From NCBI RefSeq assembly GCF_001625215.2, contig NC_030389.2, forward strand, positions 37,809,454 to 37,873,453: DNA of 64,000 nucleotides. The letters run 5' to 3'. This document shows positions 1 through 12,764 of this stretch, one piece after another. The DNA comes from Daucus carota subsp. sativus (lineage: Eukaryota > Streptophyta > Magnoliopsida > Apiales > Apiaceae). Both the position numbers and the translations under genes were made by a program. The notes below the pieces were generated by a model. It worked only from the letters and a program-made list of their open reading frames with translations. It was not told the origin of the DNA and made no database searches. Each line of letters begins with the position of its first letter. Positions within the stretch are counted from its first letter, which is position 1.

Positions 1-72
1 ATCGTACATGGTCCTTGCGTCATCGAATTTTAGTTACTTTTTCTCCTTGACCAAGCGGATAGAATAATCAAA

Positions 73-498
73 GGGTTAATTATCAAACTCATCACTGAAG
101 TGGACAAATGGTATCAACTTCATCACTGATCTCCACGGGGTCTCAAGTTGCTCACTAAACTCGTTTAATGGTATCAAACTCATCACTGCCGTTAAAAAAA
201 GTAACGGAGGTTAGACGGAGTGACAGATTGCCGGTTGACGTGGCACATTAATAAAAAAGATTGAAGAAAAACAAATGAAAGAAAATAAAAAAAAAGTAAA
301 AAATATAAATGCCACATAATTTGAAGTTTATATGGAAATAAAGCATGCAAACTTTTTATTAAATTGATTTTAGGATATAATTATCTAAATAAACGTATCG
401 AACTAAATTTAATATATAATTAACTAAACAATTAAGATTAACTTTTATGTTTTTTATTAGATTATAATTATTTTTGAATAATATTGAAATGTTTTCAT
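73..498. mobile_element. Truncated arm of a MULE-like foldback element
   Basis: Starts with GGGTTAATTATCAAACTCAT and follows the left arm of the complete element at 6153-7937 closely until about 498, where similarity stops. No matching inverted right arm is seen nearby, so this is a one-armed remnant. The paralogous site near 21600 lacks it, so it inserted after the duplication or was lost from the other copy. Confidence 0.7.
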
Positions 499-499
499 T

Positions 500-2700
500 T
501 GATGTAACTGTTCCTTAAAAGCAGTTGTTCAGTATACGTGCATGTGCAATTGTTAAACAATTTTATATTAAAAAGAATATAGATAATGGTAACCGTTGGA
601 TGAAAATAAAATGGACGGATCAGATGTTGGTCTCCAATACTCCAGGATAATTATGGTCTCCAAGGAGCTTTACTCTAATTTAGCATTTGTAATTTAAAAA
701 GTGTTGTAATTGGAAAATAAGGTCAATTTGGAATAAGAAGAGAAATGTTTCTTGCACACTGTTACCTCTCAAACAGTTAAAGTTAAAGGCAGATTTGGAC
801 GAAACAATATTGATTAGTGGTTACAACTTGCACGAGAATGTTAAGTGTAGAGTACATATTGCCACGTTTTAAAGTTCAGATAATAAACTGCGTTTGGAGC
901 AAACCTAAAGGGTTTAACTCTATCTTAAAAGGAGTATTTAACCAAGGTAATATATGGACAACTTAGGAACACAAATATAAATCACACATTTTAAACATCC
1001 AAAAATATTGAGGGGGATCTTGACTAAGAGAATATGTTAGTTCCATAAACATTTCAAATTTCAATGACTTAGAGAATATAGTTCTCCATCAATTAATTAA
1101 ATATTACAAAAATACAGTAGAAAGTTAATTATTCTCCATCAACTAATAAATTTAATATTGCTATGTTTATGAATCAAATTAGCATTCGATGTATCCTGCT
1201 CCTTAAAGTAGGATGCGACGGGAGGATAAGGTCCCGTAAATTTATGTCAAAAGGGTTTTCAGATTCGAGGGCTGCAATCGAAGCCTGAGGTTGTTTCGGT
1301 TCAGGTCGAAGATGGCTCATATTTTGAAAAGTTAGGCACCTGCCCTGGTTACATGGATATTGGTCTCGCCAGTTTATCAAACTTCTAGTTAGTGCTGACA
1401 TTTCATGATTTTAGTAATCTATATTATAGACACAATGACTGAATGACCTAAATGGAGAATACTGAAAGAGCTGGTTACAAGGGGTTTGATTTTGTTTTTA
1501 CATACATAATAATCTTAGGGGAAATATAGTAATCATCAAGGAAGGTACAGATAAAACCAATAACCAATTCACCAAATCCAAATCTAAGACCATAAAATTT
1601 ATGCAACAAAAACATCTTGGATCTCTGCATAGTCAAAAGGCTAGAATAGTTTATGATAAAGATTTTGCGCACGTTGCTAAAATGGAGACAAAGCATCGAA
1701 TACACGCTCTTCACACTCCTGTGAACCTAATCTAAATGTGAAAATAATAAATGGTATTGAGATATGAATTAGGTTCACAATAACAGAATTGAGCCTAATG
1801 AGATATTCCCTTGGTATTGAAGCAAACAATATAAGGCAGCAATACTAATATCTCAATCCAGTAGTAATACTGATAGAGCTTGGCACAAAGCATTCCAAGT
1901 TTAAGAGAGGAACTTCAGTGACTGCAAATAAGTATAAAGTTTGGTTGGCAACCAACTATACCTCAATTTACGATCAGTGTTTAATGATAAAATTTACAAA
2001 ATAGGATCCCGTCGTCGTTTCCTCAATTGCTGCAGTTTCTTATTTCAAAGGCGAAGGCAACACGTACAATGCATTTTCTTTCTGACGTGCGGTTGATGAA
2101 CCAATTAGCGTGATAATGGTAAAAGAGGTAGGAAAACAGGGTAAAACTTTCAATAGGTGGAAATATAGCCAGTTGTTTTGAAGGGTAAAAGCAGAATAGA
2201 ATCTAATCCCAAGGGGGGATTAATAGAAGGCAGTAAAGTAAACTGTGTTAAACTTCAAAGCGACTTGATAACCAACGGATTCTATTTGGTTTTATTGTTT
2301 AGAAATGTTAGATAAATTTCATATTAATTTGTTCTTTAAGCGAATCCTATCTAGTTTCTATTCCTGATAGAAGTATATAGAAATAGAAAATAGCATAGAT
2401 TCATATCCGTACAATACAAAGATTTAAGAGCAAGTTCAACGCTGCTCTACGTCGATTTCTAAATATAATATGAAAAATTATGTCGTCGTAATTTAAAACA
2501 TATTTTATTAACTTCGACTCCAAGAATGTGTTTGTTTTATTCTTACTATGTGTTTAATATTTTATTATTAAAGATTTTCTTTCATCATTAAAGCAAAATA
2601 AAAGAGAAAGAGAAAGAGAGTGTTCATAATAATTTATTATAATTAAAATATAAGATATGGAAAGGAGAGAGATGTCTCAAAATTAAGATTTGAAGAGGTT
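500..2700. other. Gene-free flank, no confident gene
   Basis: AT-rich sequence. A 75-codon open frame lies on the - strand at 1174-1401, with a proline- and leucine-rich C-terminal half, and a 79-codon frame at 1475-1714. Neither matches a family I recognise, and codon context and splice signals do not make a convincing gene. The part from about 1980 on is shared with 23600-23900. Confidence 0.4.
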
Positions 2701-2706
2701 GTCCTA

Positions 2707-3237
2707 GGCCTCGTTTGGTTTTAAATATTATAGTAAGATAACTTAGTTATATAAAAGTATATTATTTAAAACAACTTACTTACAAATATAATTAGTTATA
2801 GTTATATTAGAAAAAATACAAATTTAAAATTATACAAACACGAATTTAAAAATATTGACATACGAAAATACTGTAATATAAAATTATTATAATTAGTATT
2901 GGGAAATAATTGTAACATATATAAAATATTAAGTAAAAGTTAAACTAATATTAACATATATAAATAAGTAATTTATATTAAATATTATTTATATATATAA
3001 TAATTATATTATTAATAAAGAAAGTTTGAAGAAAATATCAAACATTCACACCGTAACGCAGAAAAACCACGCTTGAGCTGTGTAACTAGGTTACTGTGTT
3101 TTGCAGGAAGTTGAGATACTCAGGAACTCTGAGTTACATAACTTAAATAAAAAGTTGTGTAACCAAACACTGTAACTTACCTCGGTGCCAAGGAAGTTGA
3201 AGTTACAGTGTTGGGTTACATCCAACCAAACGAGGCC
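2707..3237. mobile_element. MITE with GGCCTCGTTTGGTT inverted ends
   Basis: A 531-bp element begins GGCCTCGTTTGGTT and ends with its exact inverse AACCAAACGAGGCC. The flanking bases are CTA on both sides, consistent with a 3-bp target duplication as in PIF/Harbinger-type or CACTA-type elements. The interior is AT-rich and non-coding. The equivalent position in the right duplication copy (about 24 kb) appears to lack it. Confidence 0.7.
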
Positions 3238-3239
3238 CT

Positions 3240-4050
3240 AGTAATATAAGCATCACTAAGACATCACTAGAATTAATCTTCTTCTTCATCAAATGCTCTA
3301 AATTATAATTGAAGATATGATACAAGGTATCTCTTGGACTTACTCTGAGTCATATATAATCCTGTCTTTCGAGCTTATATTGATATTGTAGTGTTTTAAT
3401 ATTTTAAACATTATGGGACACTTATTTATCATAAATATCTTAAATTTTAGTTTTCCGTATTGGGGGATGGGAACTCGGCACGCATTCTAGTGCTATTATA
3501 AAATATAATTTGATAAATTATTTTGAACTTTTTTTCTTCTGAATAAAAATTTATTATCTAAATTTTTGAACAAAAAAATTTCAAAGAAAAATTATGAAAT
3601 TATGTTTTATATGCGCTTTAAAATAAAAAGATCTTTTACCCAGAAAACTCCGGCAAAAGCGTACTCTTTTTATAGTTGAAAGATTTACTATAGGTCGAAA
3701 CAGAATATATTAAAAGAATACGAACTCGAACAGGGATACTCTATTAAGGGATTCCCCCTTCGAGCTTTCTTGCGAAGAGAAGAAGCTGCAACCATCAACG
3801 GCAAAAAAAAGACGTTGCTTGCGTTAGTGTTCGTAACGAATCCCTCGGTAGGGCATAGGAAAGCGACTACACCACCATTGTTTGAGCTTATATCGATCGT
3901 TCCCCACCATGTCGAGCAATGTAAAAAAGGTGTGCACAAATGAGTGGGTCAGGGAGTAACATTCTTTCCCTCATGCTTCACCGATCCTTGCACCTTCAAT
4001 TTCTTTTTCCATTTTTTTTATTTTGCTTGCCAAGTGTTGCACCTTCAATT
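3240..4050. other. Upstream region of the left MYB gene
   Basis: No confident gene. A 83-codon open frame lies on the - strand at 3688-3939 in a less AT-rich stretch without a match in the right duplication copy, so it may be a small insertion or unrelated spacer. From about 3960 the sequence resembles 24715 onward, the promoter of the second MYB. Confidence 0.4.
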
Positions 4051-4056
4051 TCCATC

Positions 4057-4064
4057 TATATATA
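4057..4064 (+). promoter_or_regulatory. TATA box of the left MYB gene
   Basis: TATATATA lies about 130 bp upstream of the start codon at 4195 within a stretch that is strongly conserved in the paralogue (24805-24812). Conservation in both copies and spacing support a core promoter element; the transcription start would lie about 30 bp downstream. Confidence 0.6.
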
Positions 4065-4194
4065 CCCCACCCCTATCATTTTGTAATAATTTATTTTGTG
4101 TGGAGCTACATGTATATGCAAGTATATAGTTTCTTTCCCTTTGATTTCCTTCTACGAAGACTCTCACTCAAGTTAAAGTTAGATATATATATCA

Positions 4195-5480
4195 ATGAGC
4201 AAGAAAGCATCATATATGGATGCTAAAAGGGAAAGAAATTCAAAGGAAGTAGCTGAGATGATAACGAATAGTTGTGATGATCAAGAAGAAGAAACGATGA
4301 TCGAAGATCTTCGAAGAGGCACGTGGACTGCTGAAGAAGATATGGCTCTCATGAATTACATCTCTCACCATGGTGAAGGCCGTTGGAATTCTCTAGCTCA
4401 TTCAGCAGGTAATTGGCCCAGAAAGTGCCCGTATGCTAGCACTACAAGAAACAGGCCTTTTTACGATGGAAATAGCCCTGTTTGTTGTAGTGCAGTGACC
4501 TAGGTCATTATTTAGTCCAACAAGCCTAACTTTTTATTGTAGTGACTGTAATTATGAGAAAATATGAAGTTTTTGTCATTCCATGCAGGACTGAAAAGAA
4601 CCGGAAAGAGCTGCAGATTAAGGTGGCTGAATTATTTACGTCCAGATGTTCGACGTGGAAACATCACACTCGAAGAACAACTCGTGATCCTTGAACTTCA
4701 TTCTCGTTGGGGTAACCGGTATGTAATTGCATATTTACAATTAGTAAGGTATACTGCATCAATCATTTTACGATCAAGAGATGTAAATCATCCTCTTATA
4801 TGGATCTTCGATTCATGATCTGGCACGTTTCTCTCACTTACTATTTATAATGTGACAGATGGTCAAAAATTGCTCAACACTTGCCAGGAAGGACGGATAA
4901 CGAGATCAAGAATTATTGGAGGACAAGAGTTCAAAAACATGCCAAACAGCTCAAATGTGACGTGAATAGCAAGCAATTTAGAGACACTGTGCGCTACCTT
5001 TGGATGCCTAGATTAGTTGAAAGAATTCAAGCTGCTAGTGGCGATAGTACTGGCTTTGCTAAGGCAACGGAAGCCACTGGCTACAATAATAGCAACGACA
5101 ATATTAATAACTTAAGTGTTCCGAGCCAAGTAATCGTAATGCCAGAGACAGACAAGATGATGTGTGACAATTTGGAGAGCATGGTCCAGTCCGAAACTAA
5201 TAATCCTAGTAGCTTCACACCGGAAAATATTAGCACCACTGCCTCATTGGCGACCGATTCCAACACTAATCTTTCTCTTGATCTAATTAATCCTATTCAA
5301 AATTCTTATGTTTCCGATGAGCTCGGGTTCACAGATACCCTAATGAGCCCCGTGGGTTACTATAACCAAGGTTTAGGATATCAGTTTATAGAGCAAAAGA
5401 CCAGTAACCCTTGGATGGACAGTGGGGAAATATTGGATAACTTCTGGAGTACTGCTGCTGATATCTGGATACTAAATTAA
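4195..5480 (+). CDS. R2R3-MYB transcription factor (subgroup 20-like), intact copy
   Basis: Coding exons 4195-4408, 4589-4718 and 4859-5480, with GT-AG introns at the two positions typical of plant R2R3-MYB genes, give 321 residues. The R2 repeat (about 40-90) has Trp44, Trp64 and Trp84. The R3 repeat (about 93-143) has Ile97 in place of the first Trp, as is usual, then Trp116 and Trp135. [19 protein letters not shown] and [17 protein letters not shown] are family hallmarks. The R3 repeat lacks the bHLH-interaction signature. The RRG..T..EQL.ILELHS.WGNRWSKIA pattern and a C-terminus with DNFWS and DIW resemble Arabidopsis MYB62/MYB116/MYB108/MYB112 (subgroup 20), which are nuclear regulators of stress, hormone and senescence responses. 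The start gives a conserved N-terminus in both copies. The exact orthologue is not determined; the MYB call itself is near certain. Confidence 0.95.
4440..4492. repeat. 53-bp foldback with CACTA-like ends in MYB intron 1
   Basis: CACTACAAGAAACAGG is followed 21 bp later by its near-perfect inverse CCTGTTTGTTGTAGTG (15 of 16 bases pair). The same structure sits at 25186-25238 in intron 1 of the second MYB, so it predates the duplication. The ends look like CACTA transposon termini, but no target duplication is evident. In RNA it would form a hairpin. Confidence 0.65.
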
Positions 5481-5489
5481 ACAACTAAT

Positions 5490-6142
5490 ATATATAAACA
5501 TTAAACAGATGAACTACAAATAAAGTAACTTGACATATATATATATATATAGGCAAATTAAATATATGTATTTCCATTTTATCAAACTAATAAACTGAAC
5601 TACTGAGATACATCCGGAAGGGGAAGATTTAAATTCTAACTGCTGGTGGGGTTTCCCTGTGTTATCTTTTTTGGGTCTGATTTAGTATGATATTAGTTTT
5701 AAGGTTTTTTAATGTCCTTGTTCTAAAGACAGCTGTATCAATTAAGTGCTGAATATAGCATATATTTTAAATAAAGTGCGAACTTTAGAAGCCAGATTGG
5801 CCACAAAATTTGTACTATAAAGTAAGAGAGTGTGCTTAATTGGTTCCACTTCCACCGTGTTTAGGCGTGATATATTTTTAATATATAGTTCAACCTGGGT
5901 CTCTCCCTGGTCCCTACGGTTTATTATTCCTAGTCAAACAAATTTTATTAGAGACTATGAACTTAGATGGGGTCTGAACTTAGATGGGGTCTTGCTAGTG
6001 TGTACCCAAGGACAGAATAAACATTAAATTTGATAAGTTTGGTGATTTTTAGTTGGTGGAATTTGTATAAATAAAGGTGGTCCATTCATATTTATGATAG
6101 ATGATCAATAAAAATATACCAAACTAATAAGAGTTGGTGCTT
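5490..6142. other. 3' flank of the left MYB gene
   Basis: Contains the likely 3' untranslated region, alignable to 27660-27932 and 28689-28760 of the right copy. It includes a short TA run near 5537. The paralogous site is uninterrupted here at about 5787, where the right copy carries a PIF/Harbinger-like insertion. No gene is seen between 5850 and 6142. Confidence 0.5.
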
Positions 6143-6152
6143 ATAAAAAAAC

Positions 6153-7937
6153 GGGTTAATTATCAAACTCATCACTGAAGTGAACAAATGGTATCAATTT
6201 CATCACTGATCTCCACGGGGTCTCAAGTTGCTCACTAAACTCGCGTAATGGTATCAAACTCATCACTGCCGTTAAAAAAAGTAACTGAGGTCAGACGGAG
6301 TGACAGATTGGCGGTTGACGTGGCACATTAATAAAAAAGACGGAAGAAAAACAAAAGAAAGAAAATAAAAAAAAAGTAGAAAATAGAAATGCATACAAAC
6401 TTTTTATTAAATTGATTTTTGGATATAATTATCTAAATAAATGTATGGAACTAAATTTTAATATATAATTAACTAAACAATTAAGATTAACTTTTATGTT
6501 TTTTATTAGATTATAATTATTTTATTTTTGAATAATATTGAAATATTTTCTCTTTTAATAAATTTTATTTATGTGAACATTATTGTTGGCAAAAAAATAT
6601 TTTTAAACATTATGTGTTGTTTTTGAAGATTTGGACCATGTGTGTTGCTTCATATGTTAAATTTACATATATTTATTTTCATGTTTTTGTTTGGTACAAG
6701 AAACTCCAAAACAAATAGAAGTGTTAAAAATCGAAATGAATTTTTTTATGTTCAATCTCTAGATTTTTCTTAAAAATTTTAAAAAGTTAATGATATAAAA
6801 AAAATTTGAAAATATTTTTTTGCCAACAATAATATTCACATAAATAAAACTTATTAAAAGAGAAAATATTTCAATATTATTCAAAAATAATTATAATCTA
6901 ATAAAAAACATAAAAGTTAATCTTAACTGTTTAGTTAATTATATATTAAAATTTAGTTCGATACGTTTATTTAGATAATTATATCCTAAAATCAATTTAA
7001 TAAAAAGTTTGCATACTTTATTTTCATATAAACTTCAAATTATGTGGCATTTCTATTTTCTACTTTTTTTTTATTTTCTTTCATTTGTTTTTCTTCAGTC
7101 TTTTTTATTAATGTGCCACGTCAACCGCCAATCTGTCACTACATCTAACCTCCGTTACTTTTTTTTAACGGCAGTGATGAATTTGATACCATTAAGCGAG
7201 TTTAGTTAAATATTTAACGGCAGTGAACATTATTGTTGGCAAAAAAATATTTTTAAACATTATGTGTTGTTTTTGAAGATTTGGACCATGTGTGTTGCTT
7301 CATATGTTAAATTTACATATATTTATTTTCATGTTTTTGTTTGGTACAAGAAACTCCAAAACAAATAGAAGTGTTAAAAATCGAAATGAATTTTTTTATG
7401 TTCAATCTCTAGATTTTTCTTAAAAATTTTAAAAAGTTAATGATATAAAAAAAATTTGAAAATATTTTTTTGCCAACAATAATATTCACATAAATAAAAC
7501 TTATTAAAAGAGAAAATATTTCAATATTATTCAAAAATAATTATAATCTAATAAAAAACATAAAAGTTAATCTTAACTGTTTAGTTAATTATATATTAAA
7601 ATTTAGTTCGATACGTTTATTTAGATAATTATATCCTAAAATCAATTTAATAAAAAGTTTGCATACTTTATTTTCATATAAACTTCAAATTATGTGGCAT
7701 TTCTATTTTCTACTTTTTTTTTATTTTCTTTCATTTGTTTTTCTTCAGTCTTTTTTATTAATGTGCCACGTCAACCGCCAATCTGTCACTACATCTAACC
7801 TCCGTTACTTTTTTTTAACGGCAGTGATGAATTTGATACCATTAAGCGAGTTTAGTAAGCAACTTGAGACCCCGTGGAGATCAGTGATGAAGTTGATACC
7901 ATTTGTCCACTTCAGTGATGAGTTTGATAATTAACCC
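6153..7937. mobile_element. Foldback MULE-like element with internal tandem duplication
   Basis: Begins GGGTTAATTATC and ends with the inverse GATAATTAACCC. It is flanked by a perfect 10-bp repeat ATAAAAAAAC (6143-6152 and 7938-7947), compatible with the 9-10 bp target duplication of Mutator-like elements. The arms are several hundred bp of inverted repeat. A segment of about 650 bp is tandemly duplicated (6573-7222 and 7223-about 7866), so the right arm is present twice. No transposase frame is seen; the two open frames at 7009 and 7659 are just the duplicated arm. It is non-autonomous. Confidence 0.85.
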
Positions 7938-8194
7938 ATAAAAAAACTGATTTATATAAAATATGTAATCTACTATATCTATTATACGAGAACACGCTGT
8001 TTACCTGAGCAAATTTATTCTAGATAAAAAGACAATTATCTCCCTACCATTCCTGCTTTCTACACAGTAAAACAAATCAAATCTATTTAAAATGACTATT
8101 CTATCCCTCCGAACCTACTCCAAGCCTAATTCTCGACCGCAGCTTCTGCTGACGGATCAATTACCTCTGTTAAACGCCAGATATATCCGTCCAT

Positions 8195-8906
8195 TAGGGG
8201 TGTACACGGTTCGGGTTGGGCGGATTAAAGAAATTTAACGACCCAACCCGATTAAATCGGGTTTTCAAATTCTCAACCCAAACCATAAAAATTAAATTCA
8301 TAAACCAAACCAATTTGTATTACTTCGGTTCGGATTGGTTCGGATCGGTTTGATCGGGTTATGAAATATAAAATAATTTCTTTTCCATATTCTAGCAAAA
8401 CCAAGTTTCGACACATCAAAAGATGAAACTTTAACTGAATGTATTACAACATGTAGGTGAAATACCCGGTATATACAAAATGAGTTAAGCACTATAACAT
8501 CTTAAAAAACCTGCACTACTGACCAAAACACTTAAAGCTCGATACTAAAAACTTCAGAATTACAACAATAAATTAAAAAATTAAGTTGAACGGAAACAAT
8601 TAGCAAAACACAACAAATCAACAATTAGCAAAGCACAACAAATCAATAATTAGTTATAGGGACTAGGCTAACATATTATGGGTTATTAAGGTGGGGTGAA
8701 TGATTTTTATATATAATTTAATATTTTATTATCGGGTTGGGTTGGATCGGTTAAAAAAAACCGAAACCTGTGTCCAACCCAATTAAATCGGGTTACTCAA
8801 TTTATAATCCAATTATCAATCGGGTCAAAAAAGTTCGAATTGGTTCGGGTGAAATATGGTCGGTTTGGGTTGGTCGGGTCGGTTTCACCGACCATGTACA
8901 CCCCTA
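8195..8906. mobile_element. hAT-type element nested in the Helitron
   Basis: 712 bp with terminal inverted repeats TAGGGGTGTACA.GG and CC.TGTACACCCCTA, flanked by a perfect 8-bp target duplication CCGTCCAT (8187-8194 and 8907-8914). The 8-bp duplication and short terminal repeats are diagnostic of the hAT superfamily. The subterminal regions repeat GGTTCGGGTTGG-like motifs in both orientations. No transposase is present, so it is non-autonomous. Confidence 0.9.
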
Positions 8907-8934
8907 CCGTCCATAATGAGGATATTGAGCTGAT

Positions 8935-9288
8935 TTCTCTTCTTCCTCGTCCGCTCCCGCCACGTCACCATCCCAATCTAATCTCGCCACGCCTTCATCA
9001 CCGGCGGTTCCAGTGACGGCGGCCTCGTCCTCTGCCGACGGCGCTCGTGTCTCCATCCTCGAAGCCGGTCAGCAGTCCATCCGCCTCGCCACTGGCATAG
9101 ACGTCGACGACGCAGACGTGTGTAATCAAGGAGTATTTGTGCTGCAGGAATTAGAGAGTCATGGTTTGGAGCAGAATGGTTCAGTTGAGGCACCTACATC
9201 CTCCACCTCAGTCGAGAGCTGGATTACCTCTTCCAATTATAAAATGGCGGGTAATCTTCAATCTCATGTTTGTTTGTTCTCCCGTTGA
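8935..9288 (+). pseudogene. Captured exon-like fragment of unknown gene in the Helitron
   Basis: GC-richer than its surroundings and open from 9013 to 9288 (91 codons), with an Ala/Ser/Asp-rich stretch. The base composition and the following AT-rich, intron-like sequence suggest a first exon captured from a host gene. I cannot assign a family. There are no signs of a complete gene: no convincing downstream exons in frame and no stop context. Confidence 0.35.
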
Positions 9289-9299
9289 AATAATAGGAA

Positions 9300-12200
9300 T
9301 ACTGTCCAATTATTTATGATCAAGTTTGGATGTTTTGGGCAAGAAGACTTGACATGTTATTGTGAATTACAAAGCTGAATTGACTTGATAGTGTGATATG
9401 ATAATTAATGTTCTTTTTTTTTAAATCACTTCATGTATATATGTGTGCACACCTGAAATTTTAGGGCTTGCGGAGGTTCTTTTGGTTATGTCCTTACAGA
9501 AATTCGGATAAAAGAAATAAAGCACGGATAATAGAGATTTAGAGAGCAGAAAGATGCAGGATATTTCAAGCTCTTATAAAAGAACCTCACCTTTGTCCTA
9601 CAGCAACTAAGATGTTAAAGGTATGCAATATATGATACTATCAGCATGACTTTTCTTAGATGAGGATGAGAATTGGGGGGTTTTAGATATTTTTATAATG
9701 CTATCCTTTTAAAAGAATTAAGTCAAAGATTTTACAGTTGTATCATAACTTTTTACATCAACAACTATAGACTTCTCATGTGTTGTGGTATAATACAGAT
9801 AAGTGATATTTATAATAATATGTTTTACTTCTTATTTAATTGTTGTTCTCTTTGATAGAATAATGATCATTATAACTTGTAGCTTAAATAGATGAATTTA
9901 TACAGGTTTATTTTTGACAATATTAATAATCATATATTGCCAGCTTTGTTTCATACATTTAAGGAACATGTGCTTTTTAGTTTTTAAGATCTTTAATTAG
10001 CCGAGTTAACACAATTTTTTACTAAGTTGAAGCCCCAATTTAATCCAAAAAGTATTCACACCATAGTACTTGGTTTGTCTGAGTTGTGATCGATAATTTA
10101 GGCATATCTGAAGGTTAGTATTTTACTTGGGGACATTGACTTCAGAGCTCTACAGTTTTCTGTCAAGCGTTGCCTTTTAAGGTTCTCAACCTCTTTCGGA
10201 AATTCTGGTATATCTACACTAATATCAGCATAGTCTCGTCTTTTCTAAACTTTCTTATGTGACTCCATTCTTTAAGGGAACACAGCTTAAGTGTTTCCGT
10301 CCCTTAGACATAAATTGCTTAAAATTGATAACAAATTAAAATATTAAATTAAGAAACATGCCTTAGTGTGATGTGCTTTTAGTGTGATTGTTTATTCTGC
10401 TAAGCATAAGGTACCCGGTCACATTAGTGTGCTTTACATCACTCCAATACCCTACAAATTACTTCGTTCACTAGAAAAATATGAAGACTTATCCAAGACA
10501 GCATGGGGAACCTGTTCAATTTTTTACTTTGTCATATGATCATACTAGTGATTTATTATTATACAGACTTTGCTAATTAGAGAAGGCTTACGCTTTAGAT
10601 AATTTTTAATCAAGCTTTTGTGTGTGTGAATGTGTGTGTGTGTGGAGTCTGTTGTTGAATACAAATTTATAATTTTAGTGTACATTGTTGTTTCTTCAGT
10701 TCTTGCATTCCTGTTTCTTTTAATTTGCATCCTACATAATTTATTATTTTTTTACTTGTTGATTTTGAACTTTTTTATAAATAAAAATCAAGCTTTTCGA
10801 AATCCTTAAGGTTTCAATTTTTAACATTTTTTGCAAGTTTTGTTTGAGAAATAACGCATGGTCTGTTTTAATGGAGACAATAACTCTTTGGTGTATGAAT
10901 GTGATTTATTTGGTTTGTTGGAAATTTAGGTGAAAGAAGAAGTATGTTGATGAGGGCCAGTATGCAAGCATGATCGTAAAGCGAGTACACCAAAAAGCCA
11001 TTGCTTGAGAGCTTTTGCCAATGGAGATAAAGAGAGAGCTCGTCGATAGGCTTTCTGTTGCAGACAAAATAGAGCCCATTTTGCTTGATGGTAGGTAATC
11101 TATGATTAACGAATCTGTTATAGTGTATATGTTATATATATTCAGATCTGATATGTTTGTTAGCATTCATTTGTCTAATTCTACTTTAGCTGATCTAGAT
11201 GTATTAATAGTTGATACAATAATTAAATGCTAAACTAGCAAATATAAATGGATCAGAAATACAAAATTATATAGTCATATTACCGTTATGGAGGAAGCAG
11301 AGGAGCAAGGTCTATTATCCTTAATGAGTGTCAGTACTATTAGGATTATCTAGTCATATGTTGATGAACGATTGAAATTAATTTGTAATTATTTATTAAC
11401 GAAATTTAAATTTTGTGCCTCTGTTGAATAATATTTGCATCGCCTCCGTCTCGATTGACTAAAGCGATCACTGAAGCATATATACCAATGAGAAAGAGAG
11501 CCGATGCTTTTTTGAAGTTTCTCAGAAAACAATTAAATATGTTGAGAAAAATAAAAAAATTATTTCTTAACATGTTTTATATTCATCGCAGAACATAAGG
11601 GTCTGTATTTATAGAAACAGCCTCTCTGCCGAGATGCAGGGAAAGATCTCCCACCAGGACCCTACGTCCTAGGAAGATATATTTTGTTTGTTGGTTTGAT
11701 ATGTCTTTGTGTAACTGTTTTATTGGGTCTGGTGATATTCAGGTAAGAAAATAGGTATGCTGATGATAGCAAGTATCCAAGAATGCGGCTTCAAAGGCAG
11801 ACAGCTTCTCCCCGATCCCCCTGCAGTCGTAATTCGTAAGTCCATGCTCATGTCAACGAATTAGCATATAAAAATGATTATATCACTGCGAATACTCTTC
11901 TTCCTTTGCGGCCTCTTAGCAAATTAGTAATTTTTCTTGCAACTTAGGGATTTTTTAATCTTATGTGTCAATCCGTCAGTCGCCGACTACCTCAGCTCGG
12001 ACTACTAAGGTGCATATTATTTTTTATCCAAGCAATCATAGTTTATTTTAATTATTTGTGACTTTTGCTCTGTGTATATTGTTAGTTAGTGAGGATAAAT
12101 TTTAGCCATATTTTTGGTAATATACTTTCGACGATGATCGTATAATCGTCTAGGGTGTGTTGTTAGATTTTATAGCAGCTAGAGTTAGACTTATTTGATT

Positions 12201-12600
12201 TTGCTTGAAAAGTTTTTTTGTCCTTATATGATTTCAGAGCTTGAATTTGTTGTTTAATTCAATTTATTCGTTTTTTGGGAGTTATTGTGATGATTTTGGG
12301 GGACTTTTAAGGCTTGGTGGATGAAGTATTATGTTCGTGGATATAATATCTCATAGGTTTTTAGTTTTGTTATCATATTTATTGTTTTGTGTGTTTTTGT
12401 ATCTTGTTTTAAGATCTCACTAACTGATTTTGTCTTTTCATGCTTGAGAAAGAAATATATGTGATGTGTAGTTTTTAGAGTCTATAAATGCTCTGTTTAC
12501 CTGTTTATGATATGTTATTATACTCTTTTAAACTTTGATGTTTTCAATCATATACGTTATTAATTCATGGATATATTTTGTATATTTTGGATGTAGGATG
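9300..12600. other. Helitron interior, mostly intron-like sequence
   Basis: AT-rich, with short exon-like patches near 10930-11095 and 11745-11835, each bounded by possible AG/GT splice signals. One patch reads through KREL and a leucine/isoleucine-rich run. None could be assigned to a family. A TG repeat lies near 10618-10642. The content is consistent with captured genomic DNA including introns. Confidence 0.4.
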
Positions 12601-12764
12601 TGATAGTGGAAGCATCTGACGCAGAAGTTAATGAAGCTAATTGAACTAGTGGTGGTAATGGGAGGATCAGGACAAGTTGCATTGACAGTTAGAACTTTGA
12701 TATGGTTAACTTGAAGCAATTGGCTTCTGAACTTGATATTAATAGGTCTATAATTGATATATGA

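Larger units (their letters stand above)
1..5860. repeat. Left copy of a diverged tandem duplication
   Basis: Sequence in 1-72 and about 1980-5860 reappears in the same order at about 21530-21600 and 23600-28770. Shared landmarks are the run around 25-73 versus 21537-21600, the block near 2010-2240 versus 23610-23830, the whole MYB gene with its promoter and introns, and the 3' flank ending near 5850 versus 28750. The copies differ by many small changes and by private transposon insertions: the MULE arm at 73 and the MITE at 2707 are seen only here. The outer edges are uncertain because the window starts inside the block. Confidence 0.75.

Noticed and set aside
7009-7934. Two identical open frames starting MHTLFSYKLQ
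   Set aside because: They are the duplicated arm of the foldback MULE, hydrophobic because of T-rich sequence, not a gene.
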